From Naematelia aurantialba (Eukaryota > Basidiomycota > Tremellomycetes > Tremellales > Naemateliaceae), in assembly GCA_021527695.1 (NCBI GenBank), contig JAKFAO010000008.1, positions 1,240,001 through 1,304,000 of the forward strand: a stretch of DNA of 64,000 nucleotides, read 5' to 3'. Positions 1-9,002 of this stretch are shown piece by piece (positions within the stretch are counted from its first letter, which is position 1; each line of letters begins with the position of its first letter). The notes below the pieces were generated by a model. The model did not search any database. It had not been told where the DNA came from and saw nothing but the letters and a program-made list of their open reading frames with translations. The position numbers and the translations under genes were made by a program.

Positions 1-1609
1 AAGGAGTCAGCTTTGCCCTAAACCAGGAACAGCAAGCAATTCAAGGTGCTGCAGCCGGATTTCATCCTTACAGTCTCATACTTACGCGTACAGCAGATTT
101 AGCAAGGTCGTTTTCGGCTGACAGCATTGTTCCCGCCGCAGCGGAGTACGATCGTACCATGGAATACCCATGGCCGGTGCTCAAGGAAGCCCATCAGTTG
201 GGCTTGATGAACACGCATATACCAGAGGAGGTACAGTCTCGTTCTTATTCCGGCTGACAGTCAGTTTGGTGGGCCGGGATTAGGGCTTATAGACTGCGCT
301 TTGATATCCGAAGCGTTGGCGTATGGTTGTTCAGGAATGCAAACAGCTATGGAAGGTACGCCGTCTCTTGGTGACCAAGTGCACCGTCCTGAAGTTATAG
401 CGAATGGATTGGCCGAGGCCCCCCTTATTGTGGCCGCTTCACCTCATATCAAAACCAAGTACCTAGGCCGCATGACGGAGGAGCCGTTAATGGCAGCTTA
501 CTGTGTTGTTCGTTGAGGGGTGCAATTTCTTTCTACATATCGACTGACGCAAGAAGACGGAGCCCGGTGCTGGGTCCGATGTTGCTGGGATAAAAACTCG
601 AGCGGTTAAGCAAGGTGATCATTGGCTCCTAAACGGAAGCAAAATGTGGATGTATGTGAGACTCTTCACTTCAGAATCTGCTCATCTATCCAGCACTAAT
701 GCAGGTTATGCGAATTGGTTTGTAAGTGTTGCCCTGGAAATGTGCTCTGATGTGCTTCGTAGTTTGTCCTTGCGGTCACAGATCCGGCAGCTACACCCTC
801 GAGGAGAATGACAGGATTCGTCGTGGACGGCGATTCCGAGGGCATCGTCCTGGGCAAAAAAGAGATCAATATGGGCCAACGATGCTCTGACACCAGAATG
901 GTCACATTTCAGGATGTCGTTGTGCCTATGGACAACGTTATTGGTGCCGCTGGTGATGGCTTCAAAAGTGATTCGGGATGGCTAACGAAGCTAACAAGGC
1001 AGTTGCGATGCAAGCATTTGACATCACTAGACCTCTCATCGCTGCCGCAGCAGTGGGAGTGGCGCAAAGGGCTCTCGAGGAAGCGACTAAATATGCTCAA
1101 GACCGACAGGTGAGCCGCGAAGCTGTACCCCAGCTCATGATGCAGACGATGGGTCAACCAATCATCAATCATCAAGGCGTGGCGTTTATGCTTGCGGATA
1201 TGGCGATAGGAACCGAAGCAGCGAGGAACCTTGTCTTGAGGGCTGCGTGGGCAAAGGACTCCGGTCAGAAGAACAGTAGGTGTCACTGCCCCTCATCTTC
1301 TGACTCGTAGCGTACTACGCTTCCATAGCGAAAGCTTTCGCCGGCAAAACTGCTGTGGAGAACGCGAATCTAGGTGTCCAAGGCAAGCTCCAAAATGGCT
1401 GAACGGACAGTCACTGAAGTATCCAGTCTTCGGCGGGGCTGGCTTCAATACCGAGATGCCCATGGAGAAGCTATATCGAGACGCCAAAATATACGAATTA
1501 TGTGAGTTAGTATCAAGATGACAGAAGTTGAACAGTACCAGATGAGGGCACGTCGCAAATACAACGGCTCATCGTTTCGAGGCATCTCAGCTCTCTTTAT
1601 CCAGCTTGA
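1..1609 (+). CDS. Acyl-CoA dehydrogenase, medium-chain type (5' end outside window)
   Basis: Flavoprotein that performs the first, FAD-dependent dehydrogenation of mitochondrial fatty-acid beta-oxidation. Twelve exons can be joined in one frame: 1-45, 94-230, 265-355, 401-507, 557-651, 694-721, 763-967, 1003-1109, 1146-1275, 1311-1382, 1427-1501, 1542-1609. Read from base 3 they give 385 residues plus stop. Visible family blocks are [16 protein letters not shown], the FAD-binding [63 protein letters not shown] and the terminal [12 protein letters not shown]. The Glu in YEGTSQIQ aligns with the catalytic base of the MCAD family. Introns are 34 to 49 nt; the one at 1383-1426 has a GC donor. Raw reading frames look broken, but every break is an intron, so I see no damage. 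The start codon and mitochondrial presequence lie upstream of the window. Medium-chain specificity is inferred from overall similarity. Confidence 0.93.
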
Positions 1610-1848
1610 ACACGAAGGCTGCACTGAAGGATAGAGTCGTAGCGGAGTCAACGGAAGCTTGCTCCTGTTGACACAGCGCTTACTCAATATTGAGCGGTTG
1701 TGCTCTGTTTGGTGACTCCGTTCTTTGGACTTGCTCTTAGAACATTTGTGTATTCAGTAGATTGTGTACCGACCCGTCATTGCATTCGGTAGCTAAGGAT
1801 CATATTATCAAAGGGACATTGTTACCCAATCTATGGTAAATGTTGTTA

Positions 1849-1977
1849 GGGCCCGCCCTTGATTGACCCCTAGCTAATCGAAGAGGTGTGGACTGCGAAC
1901 TCTAGTCGCAGGGCACGGTGGCTACAGGCAAAGTGAAACAAGCTTGAGATAAATGGATGATGGCAACTGTCACTTTT
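1849..1977 (+). repeat. Truncated LTR-like repeat (A-type body)
   Basis: This stretch resembles the opening of the copy at 4097-4470 (CCCTTGATTGAC, then a GTGTGGA block) and then the body of LTR family A (GCGACTGG-type block, AAGCTTGAGATAAATGGATGATGGCAA-like, TGTCACTTTT). It stops abruptly at 1977, where another repeat (C, minus orientation) begins with TGTTATGACC, so it is probably an older copy cut by insertion of C. It holds no open reading frame of note. Confidence 0.55.
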
Positions 1978-2040
1978 TGTTATGACCCGGTCATAACCCT
2001 TATAGAGACATATCGGAGTTATCGGAGAGACTCTCTACAA

Positions 2041-2130
2041 GAGTCTCAAGAGGTGGCCCGTGAGAGTCTCAAGAGGTGTCCCATGAGAGTCTCAAGAGCT
2101 GTCCCATGAGAGTCTCAAGAGCTGTCTCTA
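2041..2130. repeat. 23-bp tandem repeat, about four units
   Basis: Four near-identical units of the form GAGAGTCTCAAGAGNTG plus NCCCNT follow one another with a 23-bp period (the first unit lacks two bases). They lie inside element C. The plus-strand copy of C at 6.4 kb carries a single related unit (CTCTCATGGGACACC on the plus strand). Confidence 0.8.
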
Positions 2131-2163
2131 GAAACAGTCTCTAGAGCAGACAGTCTCTAGAAG

Positions 2164-2507
2164 TGTTACGCCTGGTAAACTAGAGAGTGACGAACCCTAG
2201 TCTCAGGGGACGATGGCGACTGGCGAAGAAAGCAAGCTGGAGACGAATGGACGATGGCGAGTGTCACTTTTAGACGAGTAACTTATGATATTTCATCGAC
2301 AGAGAAGAAAGGAAAGTGTTATCTAACTCGTGTCTTATATACCTTGAGCATATACCGAGGATTAGGGCTTTGCTGAATAAGCGCTTACTAAGCTACTTAT
2401 CAATCAGCCGGTTCCTACGGTCCTTGCTTATAATTCTGCGAGAAAGATTACTAATGTGTGGGAAAGATTACTAATCTGAATATACCACTGGGTTACAGGA
2501 CGTAACA
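2164..2507 (+). repeat. Solo LTR, family A, with 5-bp target-site duplication
   Basis: The 344-bp element starts TGTTACGCCTGG and ends GGACGTAACA, giving TG...CA ends and the perfect terminal inverted repeat TGTTACG/CGTAACA. It is flanked on both sides by AGAAG (2159-2163 and 2508-2512), the 5-bp duplication expected of LTR-retrotransposon insertion. A second copy lies at 4892-5258 and a 3' fragment at 3372-3531. No gag or pol remains, so it is a solo LTR left by recombination. Confidence 0.85.
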
Positions 2508-2549
2508 AGAAGTCTCTAGAGCTCTAGAGCTCTGCTCTAGAGACTTCTC
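2508..2549. repeat. Perfect inverted repeat (hairpin) in element C
   Basis: AGAAGTCTCTAGAGC at 2508-2522 is repeated as its exact reverse complement at 2535-2549, with a 12-base CTAGAG-rich loop between. The first five bases are also the target-site copy of solo LTR A. Confidence 0.7.
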
Positions 2550-2889
2550 TAGAAGGGCTCGGATACCTTGCGGGATGAGACACCCACAAGGTATATAAGT
2601 TGCACCTTGGGGAGGGAGTCTGACTTCTTCCCTAAGGATCCAAATATCATAAGTTACATCGCTAGACCTCATTGCTGCCCAAGCACTTTAGTCACATCTT
2701 CACTTCCCCCTTGAGCTTGCCGGATCCTTCCTAGCTCATTACGTCTACCCTACAGTCGACCAAGTCACAAGAACCCAAGGACTTAGCTCAACCCTTGTAA
2801 ACGACAGCTTTCTACATGTTTTTGATTAGCTTGAGGTCAATCAAGGACAGGTCGTAACACATAGTAGCAAACCGTGGAAAGTATCCCCG

Positions 2890-3366
2890 TGTCACGAACC
2901 TGTCCCAAGTAGTGATGGCTTGAGACAGGATGGACCACAAAGGTTTACTAAGCTTGGCCTACGTCTGATGGGTGTAGACCGTGAAGCTTGTGGATTGGTT
3001 GGATGACAAGCGGTGACCAGCCTGGTCGATGAGGTAGCATCAACCAGGAGTGCGAGATGAGTGTGAGGAAAGCATGAGTGAGAAAGTGAGACAAGTGAGT
3101 GAAGAAGTGAGAGAAGAATGTGAGATTAATGAAAGACTGGAGAACTACAAGACTACAAAATGTGCACCCTTTTATACCTCTGGCATCGTGGCTCCGCCAC
3201 ACATAGGTTTAGCCATGATAAGGGCTGCCACAATGGTACTTCCCACTGTTTGCTACTATAAGTACTTCCACGATAATACTTTCCACTGTTTGCTACTATG
3301 AGCTGTTCCACAATGGGTCAAACCATGGTGCTGTGGGTCATGACAATCCGCACCGGGTCATGAAAC
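2890..3366 (+). repeat. LTR-like element B, 3'-truncated copy
   Basis: It starts TGTCACGAACCTGTCCCAAG and follows the full copy at 5828-6338 closely, including the CTTGAGACAGGATGGACC block, a run of GTGAG/GAATGTGAG units and the CTTCCAC...TTTGCTACTA repeats. It breaks off near GGGTCATGAAACC, just before the missing CGTAACA end, and is joined directly to a 3' fragment of LTR family A. Confidence 0.7.
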
Positions 3367-3371
3367 CTTCA

Positions 3372-3531
3372 GCAAATACCGAGGATTAGGGCTTTGCTGA
3401 ACAAGCGCTTACTAAGCTTCTTCTCAATCAGTCGCTCCCTACGGTCCTTGCTTATAAATCTGCGAGAAAGATTACTAATGTGTGGGAAAGATTACTAATC
3501 TGAATAAACCACTGGGTTACGGGACGTAACA
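3372..3531 (+). repeat. 3' fragment of LTR family A
   Basis: It matches the last 160 bp of the solo LTR at 2164-2507 (ACCGAGGATTAGGGCTTTGC, the GAAAGATTACTAAT pair, GGGACGTAACA end). The 5' half is missing, and the junction with element B lies at about 3367-3372. Confidence 0.75.
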
Positions 3532-4096
3532 CATGCACTACAGTCTCCAAGCACTTACTAGAGACTGAATCTCGAGGTAACCCTACATACCCGATGAAGA
3601 CGACGGTAGTCAGGTGGCTGCTTACAAGTCCTAGTGCACCGCTGCAGATAACCAGAACCTAGGCAAAGAAATTCCATGTGGTGTAGCTATTTCATGGCAA
3701 GTCAATGTCACGTCCGCATGCCACGTTTGAAATGCCTCTGTCTTTAGAAAAGTTCCAAGAGAGTCTCCGCCACACATCTCTGTAACGCAACAACGGTCAT
3801 AATCAGTTTATAGCACATGACCATAACCCTCATAGCATTATAGAAAGCTTGCGACTTATCTAACAAGGTCGCCAACTGTATAACGTGACACAATATTGAT
3901 TCCTCTGAAGTAGGTACGCTTATACCTCGTTGAAAGTCTTCTATGCACCATTTTCCTACATTCCCACTACAAGTCCTCGACATGGTCAAAATAAATTTTG
4001 ATCCTATATCATATACTATATATCGGTTGCCGAGCTTGGGTAAAAGTGACTATGAAAGGTCTAGTCAATAAGTAGTCTCTTGCCAAATAGGCACCT
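3532..4096. other. Unassigned spacer in the repeat island
   Basis: No similarity to the neighbouring repeats and no convincing gene. A short minus-strand frame (3744-3989) has no start context, no spliceable partners and no recognisable family. Probably decayed repeat DNA. Confidence 0.4.
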
Positions 4097-4470
4097 GCTA
4101 CGACCCGACCTTGATTGACAGCCCGTCAGTGATTGACCTCAAGGTAATAACCGACGTGTGGAATATTGTTGGTTACTTGGGTTGAGCTATTAAGCCTGTA
4201 CACTACAGAGTGACGACCTTCCGTCTCAGTGGACGATAGCGATTGGTGGCCAGTAAAGCAAGCTGGAGACGAATGGATGATGGCAACTCGTGTTGCTTTT
4301 AGACAAGTAACTTATGATACTTGATTGATAAGGAAAAGAGGAATGTGGGTCTCTCACTTGCACCTTACATACCTTGAGGATTGGGGCTTTACCAAAGAAG
4401 CGCTTAGTAAGGGGCCTACCAATCACTTGTTGCTACGGTGCTTGCTTCTATATGTGATACAATATGGAGA
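4097..4470 (+). repeat. Chimeric LTR-like copy: C-like head, A-like body
   Basis: The head (GCTACGACCCGACCTTGATTGAC, later GATTGACCTCAAGG and GGGTTGAGCTA) resembles element C. From about 4195 the sequence follows family A (GAGTGACGACC, AGCAAGCTGGAGACGAATGG, AGTAACTTATGATA, GAGGATTGGGGCTTTACC). It is clearly diverged from both. The truncated copy at 1849-1977 has the same composite structure. Confidence 0.55.
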
Positions 4471-4501
4471 GACTGAGCAGGATGATATAAAGAAAGTTTC
4501 T

Positions 4502-4800
4502 CTAAATCTGTGACAACCCTGTCCCAAGTAGTCATGGCTTGAGACAGGATGGACTGCGAAGTTTTACTAATTTGGCCTACATCTGACCGGTGAGGACCGT
4601 AAAGCTTGTGTATTGGTTGGACAACAACCGGTGACCAGCAAGGCCGACAAAGTAGCGTTGACCATTAATGAGATAATCGAAAAGAAGAATGTCAGAGATC
4701 ATGAGATAAATAAAAGACTGAAGAACTGCAAGGATACCCTTTTTTACCTCTGGCTGGCATCGTGGCACCACCACCTTGCATCGTCTTGCATCATCACCTT
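4502..4800 (+). repeat. Diverged 5' part of LTR-like element B
   Basis: TGTGACAACCCTGTCCCAAG opens a copy aligned with element B through CTTGAGACAGGATGGACTGC, TTGGCCTACATCTGA and TGTGTATTGGTTGGAC. It decays after the AAATAAAAGACTG...AACTGCAAGG block. Confidence 0.6.
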
Positions 4801-4891
4801 GGGTCGCTGAACCTCGAGCTGGCTCGTTTATCCTGCCTAACATGCGTTGGGATTGAGAGTTGCAATCATGACAGGGGAAATGTAGACATGA

Positions 4892-5258
4892 TGTTACGCC
4901 TGGTAAACTAGAGAGTGACAAACTCTAATCTCAGGTGATGATGGCGACTGGCGAAAAGAGCAAGCCGGAGACGAATGGACGAAGGCAAGTGTCACTTTTA
5001 GACAAGTAACTTATGCTATTTCATCGACAGAGAAGAAAGGAAAGTGCTATCTAACTCGTGTCTTATATACCTGGAGCATATACCGAGGATTAGGGCTTTG
5101 CTGAATAAGCACTTACCAAGATGCTTATCAATCAGCCGGTTCCTACGGTCCCTCTTATAAATAAATCTGCGAGAAAGATTGCTAATCTGCGAGCAAGATT
5201 ACTAATGTGTGGGAAAGATTACTAATCTGAATATACCACTGGGTTACGGGACGTAACA
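4892..5258 (+). repeat. Solo LTR, family A, second copy
   Basis: The 367-bp copy starts TGTTACGCCTGGTAAACTAG and ends GGGACGTAACA. It is nearly identical to 2164-2507 apart from a small duplication of the GAGAAAGATT block. The flanking pentamers are CATGA (left) and TATGA (right), a target-site duplication with one mismatch, so this insertion is probably older. Confidence 0.8.
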
Positions 5259-5346
5259 TATGACGAGTGTAGGTGGGTAATGATGAGGTTTGGCAATGTA
5301 ACTAATGACATTTTGATCCTTGGGAGAGAACAACTTGTCTACCCAT

Positions 5347-5640
5347 GGACTATCTTTTATACCTTGTTGGGGTAGCATTCTTACCAGGTGGTTCACTCTG
5401 AGAATCACTCTGAAAGGACCGCTCTAAGAGTGCCTCTCAAAGTGTGGCTCTAAGGACAAATTCACTTCTAAGAGTGAGTCTGCTTCTGAGAGCAATACTC
5501 TGAGAGCCCTTCTGAGAGTTTAGCCCCGCAACCTATATACAATACCAAGTATAGTATGATGTTATGACCGGGTCATAACAGTCCGAGTGAACCACCTTCT
5601 AAGAATGCCACCTCAACAGGGTATAAAAGACGGGCCTTGG
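5347..5640. repeat. Foldback element with about 55-bp inverted arms
   Basis: The left arm (about 5347-5405: TCTTTTATACC, GTTGGGG, AGCATTCTTACCAGG, TGGTTCACTC) reappears inverted as the right arm (about 5580-5632: GAGTGAACCACCTTCTAAGAATGCCACCTCAAC, GGGTATAAAAGA). Between them is about 170 bp of degenerate CTCTGAGAG-like units and the near-palindrome TGTTATGACCGGGTCATAAC at 5563-5582. It abuts element C at 5641. It may be a foldback or MITE-like element. Confidence 0.6.
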
Positions 5641-5827
5641 TGTTACGACCCGTCCTTGATTGACCTCAAGCGAATCAAAGACGAGTGGAAAGCTGTCGTT
5701 TACAAGGGTTGAGCTAAGTGCTCGGGTTCTTGTGACTTGATCGACAGTTGTGTAGGCATAATGAGCTTGGTAGGATCCGGCAAGATCGTGGAGGTGGTAT
5801 AGGTGGTTGGACGGTGTTGAGGTCTAG

Positions 5828-6338
5828 TGTCACGAACCTGTCCCAAGTAGTGATGGCTTGAGACAGGATGGACCGCAAAGGTTTACTAAGCTTGGCCTAC
5901 GTCTGATGGGTGTAGACCGTGAAGCTTGTGTATTGGTTGGACAGCAAGCGGTGGCCAGCCTGGTTGACGAGGTAGCGTCGACCAGGAGTGCGAGATGAGT
6001 GTGAGAAGAATGTGAGGAAAGAATGTGAGATAAATAAAAGACTGGAGAACTACAAACTACAAAATGCGCATCTTTTTATACCTCTGGCATCGTGGCTCTT
6101 CCACGCTCATTGTGGCTCTTCCACGCGTGGTTCAACCACGATAAGTACTTCCACGATAAGACTTTCCACTATTTGCTACTATGAGCTTTTCCACGATGAT
6201 ACTTTCCACGGTTTGCTACTATGAGCTTTTCCACGATGATACTTTCCACGGTTTGCTACTATGAGCTTTTCCACGATGGGCCAAACCACGGTGTGGGTCA
6301 TGACAATCCGGACCGGGTCATGACAACGGGTCGTAACA
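5828..6338 (+). repeat. LTR-like element B, full-length copy
   Basis: The 511-bp element starts TGTCACGAACC and ends GGGTCGTAACA (inverted ends TGTCACGA/TCGTAACA with one mismatch). It contains a 40-bp tandem repeat at 6155-6280. It carries no open reading frame of retrotransposon type. No direct target-site duplication is seen, consistent with the deletion at the insertion point in element C. Confidence 0.65.
6155..6280. repeat. 40-bp tandem repeat inside element B
   Basis: The unit starts ATGAGCTTTTCCACGATGAT and continues ACTTTCCACGGTTTGCTACT. It occurs at 6181-6220 and 6221-6260 exactly, with partial units on both sides. The other B copy (about 3210-3320) has fewer and more diverged units, so copy number varies. 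Confidence 0.85.
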
Positions 6339-6468
6339 GGGTGTCTCACTCTGCACAGTATCCGACCCTTTCTATGGACTCAATCTGCAGACAACTTCTA
6401 ATCCTCTCATGGGACACCTATCTCTCCGATATCTCCGATGCGTCTCTATAAGGGTCATAGTCATAACA

Positions 6469-7394
6469 GAGTGACAAAATCAGTCATTGAGATTTGGATG
6501 AGTGCCGAAGAGGGTGTGGAGGCGCTTCCAGATAATCGAGGTAGATAGTTGGGTTGAAATCATTGAAAAGTGAGATCGAGAGTAGTCAAGGTAGATCGAG
6601 ATGAGCCGTCGGGTCATGCGTATCGCCTTGGATTGAAGAACCTCAAAGTCGGTTTGAACTAGCTGGCCAAGTATTTGTCGGGATTCGTCGAGACTCATTG
6701 GGACTTGGCTAGCATCAAATTCAGGACTCATGCCACCTCCATTCATCTTGACCACATGGCGTCCGTTCCCCAGGTTGGACGAGCTTGTATTGAGGCCAAC
6801 ATGACCGTCGACTAGGACTTATCGGTCATGGCCATCATGGCCCTTCGAGCTGTCCAGCACGGATTGATCTCAGTGCTAGGTTGTTCTCTTAAAAGTCCTC
6901 CAGTCCTTTATCGCTATGGTCAACCATGCAGACGCTCGTTGAGTGCGATTATTGTGGACGCCTGATCGGAACCTATATGCATGAAGGGTCCGGATGAAAG
7001 GCAAGGTGGGAACCAGCAGAGATTTTACAGGGAGCCTCGAAGGAGGTCAAGGAGTTAGTTGCGCGAGCAGCGCCCGGACATGCTTTCTTGGAGACCTGTA
7101 AACCACGCCGATCCGCAGCAAGTGACAAACGAAGAAATGTGACCTAGCTCAACGCAAGGCCACCGGAGATGATGCAATCCAATTATTCATTCATGTGCTA
7201 CTATCTGCGGAACTGCCTAGTTGCGAGATGGTACGAAGGGCTGTTTTCTTCCCTGGACGTTTCTTGTCATTTACGTCTCACGGCTGTGCTGTCGGCCAAA
7301 GTTGTCGAGACCGAGCGGACCATCGTGATAGAGGAGTGGAATTGATTCCAATGAAGCCGGCCTAAAGTCGCATGGAGCCAGGTTACAGGTTACA
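6469..7394. other. Intergenic region without a recognised gene
   Basis: Separates the repeat island from the first WD40 gene. A 91-codon minus-strand frame (6480-6755) has no recognised domain and no convincing splice partners. I see no LTR termini. The last 300 bp presumably hold the promoter of the WD40 gene. Confidence 0.4.
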
Positions 7395-8770
7395 ATGCGG
7401 CGTCCACGTGGTGAAGATCTCGGGATGATTTCGATCCTGGCACGGACGAGGCATACACTTCAAATCATGCAGACCCGCGACGAGAGCTTGCTATTTCAAA
7501 CTGACGCGCAGCTCGCAGTCTCACAACAGCGAGCCTTAAAAGCAGCCGCCTATGCCACTGTTGGCTCACCCATCTCCGTCAAAGGCAAAATCTTGGATTT
7601 CCTGGTTGCAGGCGATGATGCTTTTGTCGCTGAATCGGGTTGGCAAGCTCGACGCTTGGACCTTCATGTGAGCCCTGCCTGGGTTCAGTCATCATAGCTC
7701 ATCCTGAGGAGACAGGAAAAACTCGACGTCTGTACAAAGGGCATAATGGTCCGGTTACATCCATATCCATGTTAGAGATCTCTCCGCCAGGTTTGCCGAC
7801 TTGGCGTGTACTCTTCACAGGATCATGGGACAAGACGATCAGAGTCTGGAATGCTGACGTACGTATCGGCTTACTTCTCATGATATTGTTTTGACTGATC
7901 TAGGACAGACTGGCGAGGTGATTACCGTTTTGCAGGGACACACCGATTTTGTGAAGTCTTTGACTATCATTCCTCAACATCGCCTTCTCATTTCCACATC
8001 TTCCGACCGGACTATTCGGTTGTGGGATTTGACCCCGCTCAACTCCAAGCTTGCTCCTACTACTACCCAGATCATACGCGCCCACACTCGACCGGTGGAC
8101 TGTCTGGCATGGCGGTTGGAGGGATCGAACATAGTAGTGTGGTCGGCGGACTCCATGGGTGTCATCAAACAATGGACTCTTGAAGACGGCTCTCTGCATC
8201 ATTTGAAGGATCTCTCTGGTCATGAGACTAGTGTGGCGCAGCTGGCTGTGGGTGAGGAGGGTTTGTGGTCGGGTGAGTTGAAGTCTTAGTCTGTTAACAA
8301 AAGCAGCCTCCATGGATAAGACGGTCATATATCATCCTTTCGCAGGCATTTCAGAAATTGTTATTGAGCCTGCTAGCTACGTCAAATCCCTCATGCTACT
8401 TGACGACCAACAAGGACGGACTATCCTCCTTACCGGAACGAACGACGACGACATATTGGTCTGGAATGTGAGCTCTCGAAGTGGAGGAAGGGGTCTTTTG
8501 AAAGCGGTTGTCTGCGGACATACTGGAGCGGTCACAGCTTTGAGGCGATGGGCAGGCGCCTCTCAATATATGGTGATTTCGGCGTCACTTGATGGAACGT
8601 TGCGAAGATGGACTCTCTCTGGTGAGCGCAACTCCTCGTACTCCAAAATTAACTTTTCATTAGAGCTGTTGGAACCAACACCGGTCACCACGCGGGAGCC
8701 GGAAACATCCACGTTAACGGGAGATGAGGAAAGGGAGTTAGCAGAATTGCTAGCAGAGGATGAGGACTGA
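7395..8770 (+). CDS. WD40-repeat protein
   Basis: Five exons (7395-7667, 7712-7862, 7904-8272, 8307-8621, 8664-8770) total 1215 nt and encode 404 residues. WD40 units are visible as GHNGPVTSISML...LFTGSWDKTIRVWN, GHTDFVKSLTIIP...STSSDRTIRLWDL, HTRPVDCLAW, GHETSVAQLAVGEEGLWSASMDKTVIYH, a unit ending DDDILVWNV, and GHTGAVTALRRW...SASLDGTLRRWTL, so a single propeller fills the protein. The tail is acidic (ELAELLAEDED). Such proteins are scaffolds; the partner cannot be told from sequence. The last intron (8622-8663) is 42 nt and free of stops, so its retention would leave the frame open. The start at 7395 is the first in-frame ATG. Confidence 0.85.
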
Positions 8771-9002
8771 GACAGTCCAATGCACAGCAGACTGATCGTT
8801 CAGACTTTCACCCATCCCATTCTTTACAAATGCACCTATCCCAGCCTGAATATCCCAGTTGAGACCGAGACAAGCTGTCTGGTCACTGTCATGGTTGACG
8901 GAGCTTTGTCCTTAACTCATGCATGTCCTTCGCAATCATCGCTGGCGGCCTTTGGGAGTCAACAATGATAGATCAAGGCTTATGTCATCATATGTGTAGT
9001 CA

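Larger units (their letters stand above)
1978..2859 (-). repeat. LTR-like element C, minus orientation, interrupted by solo LTR A
   Basis: Read on the minus strand the element begins TGTTACGACCTG at 2859 and ends GGTCATAACA at 1978, so it has TG...CA termini with related inverted ends. The plus-strand copy at 5641-6468 shows the same head (CTTGATTGACCTCAAG, GAAAGCTGTCGTTTACAAGG, GGATCCGGCAAG) and the same tail (CTCATGGGACA, ATCTCTATAAGGGT-like). Solo LTR A (2164-2507) sits inside it and is flanked by a direct 5-bp duplication. Without that insert the element is about 530 bp. No coding capacity is visible. No target-site duplication is evident at its outer ends. Confidence 0.65.
5641..6468 (+). 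repeat. LTR-like element C, plus orientation, interrupted by element B
   Basis: The head TGTTACGACCCGTCCTTGATTG (5641) runs to GAGGTCTAG (5827), where element B is inserted. After B, at 6339, the sequence resumes with GGGTGTCTCACTC...GTATCCGA and runs to GGTCATAGTCATAACA (6468), as in the minus copy at 1978-2859. About 70 bp present in the minus copy between these blocks is missing here, so B arrived with, or was followed by, a deletion. Confidence 0.65.

Noticed and set aside
808..1310. Apparent frameshifts and stops in the acyl-CoA dehydrogenase, suggesting a pseudogene
   Set aside because: Every break coincides with a 34-49 nt GT-AG or GC-AG intron, and joining the exons restores the complete family sequence to the stop.
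6480..6755. 91-codon minus-strand frame beside the repeat island
   Set aside because: No homology signal, no splice partners and no conserved start context; likely chance.
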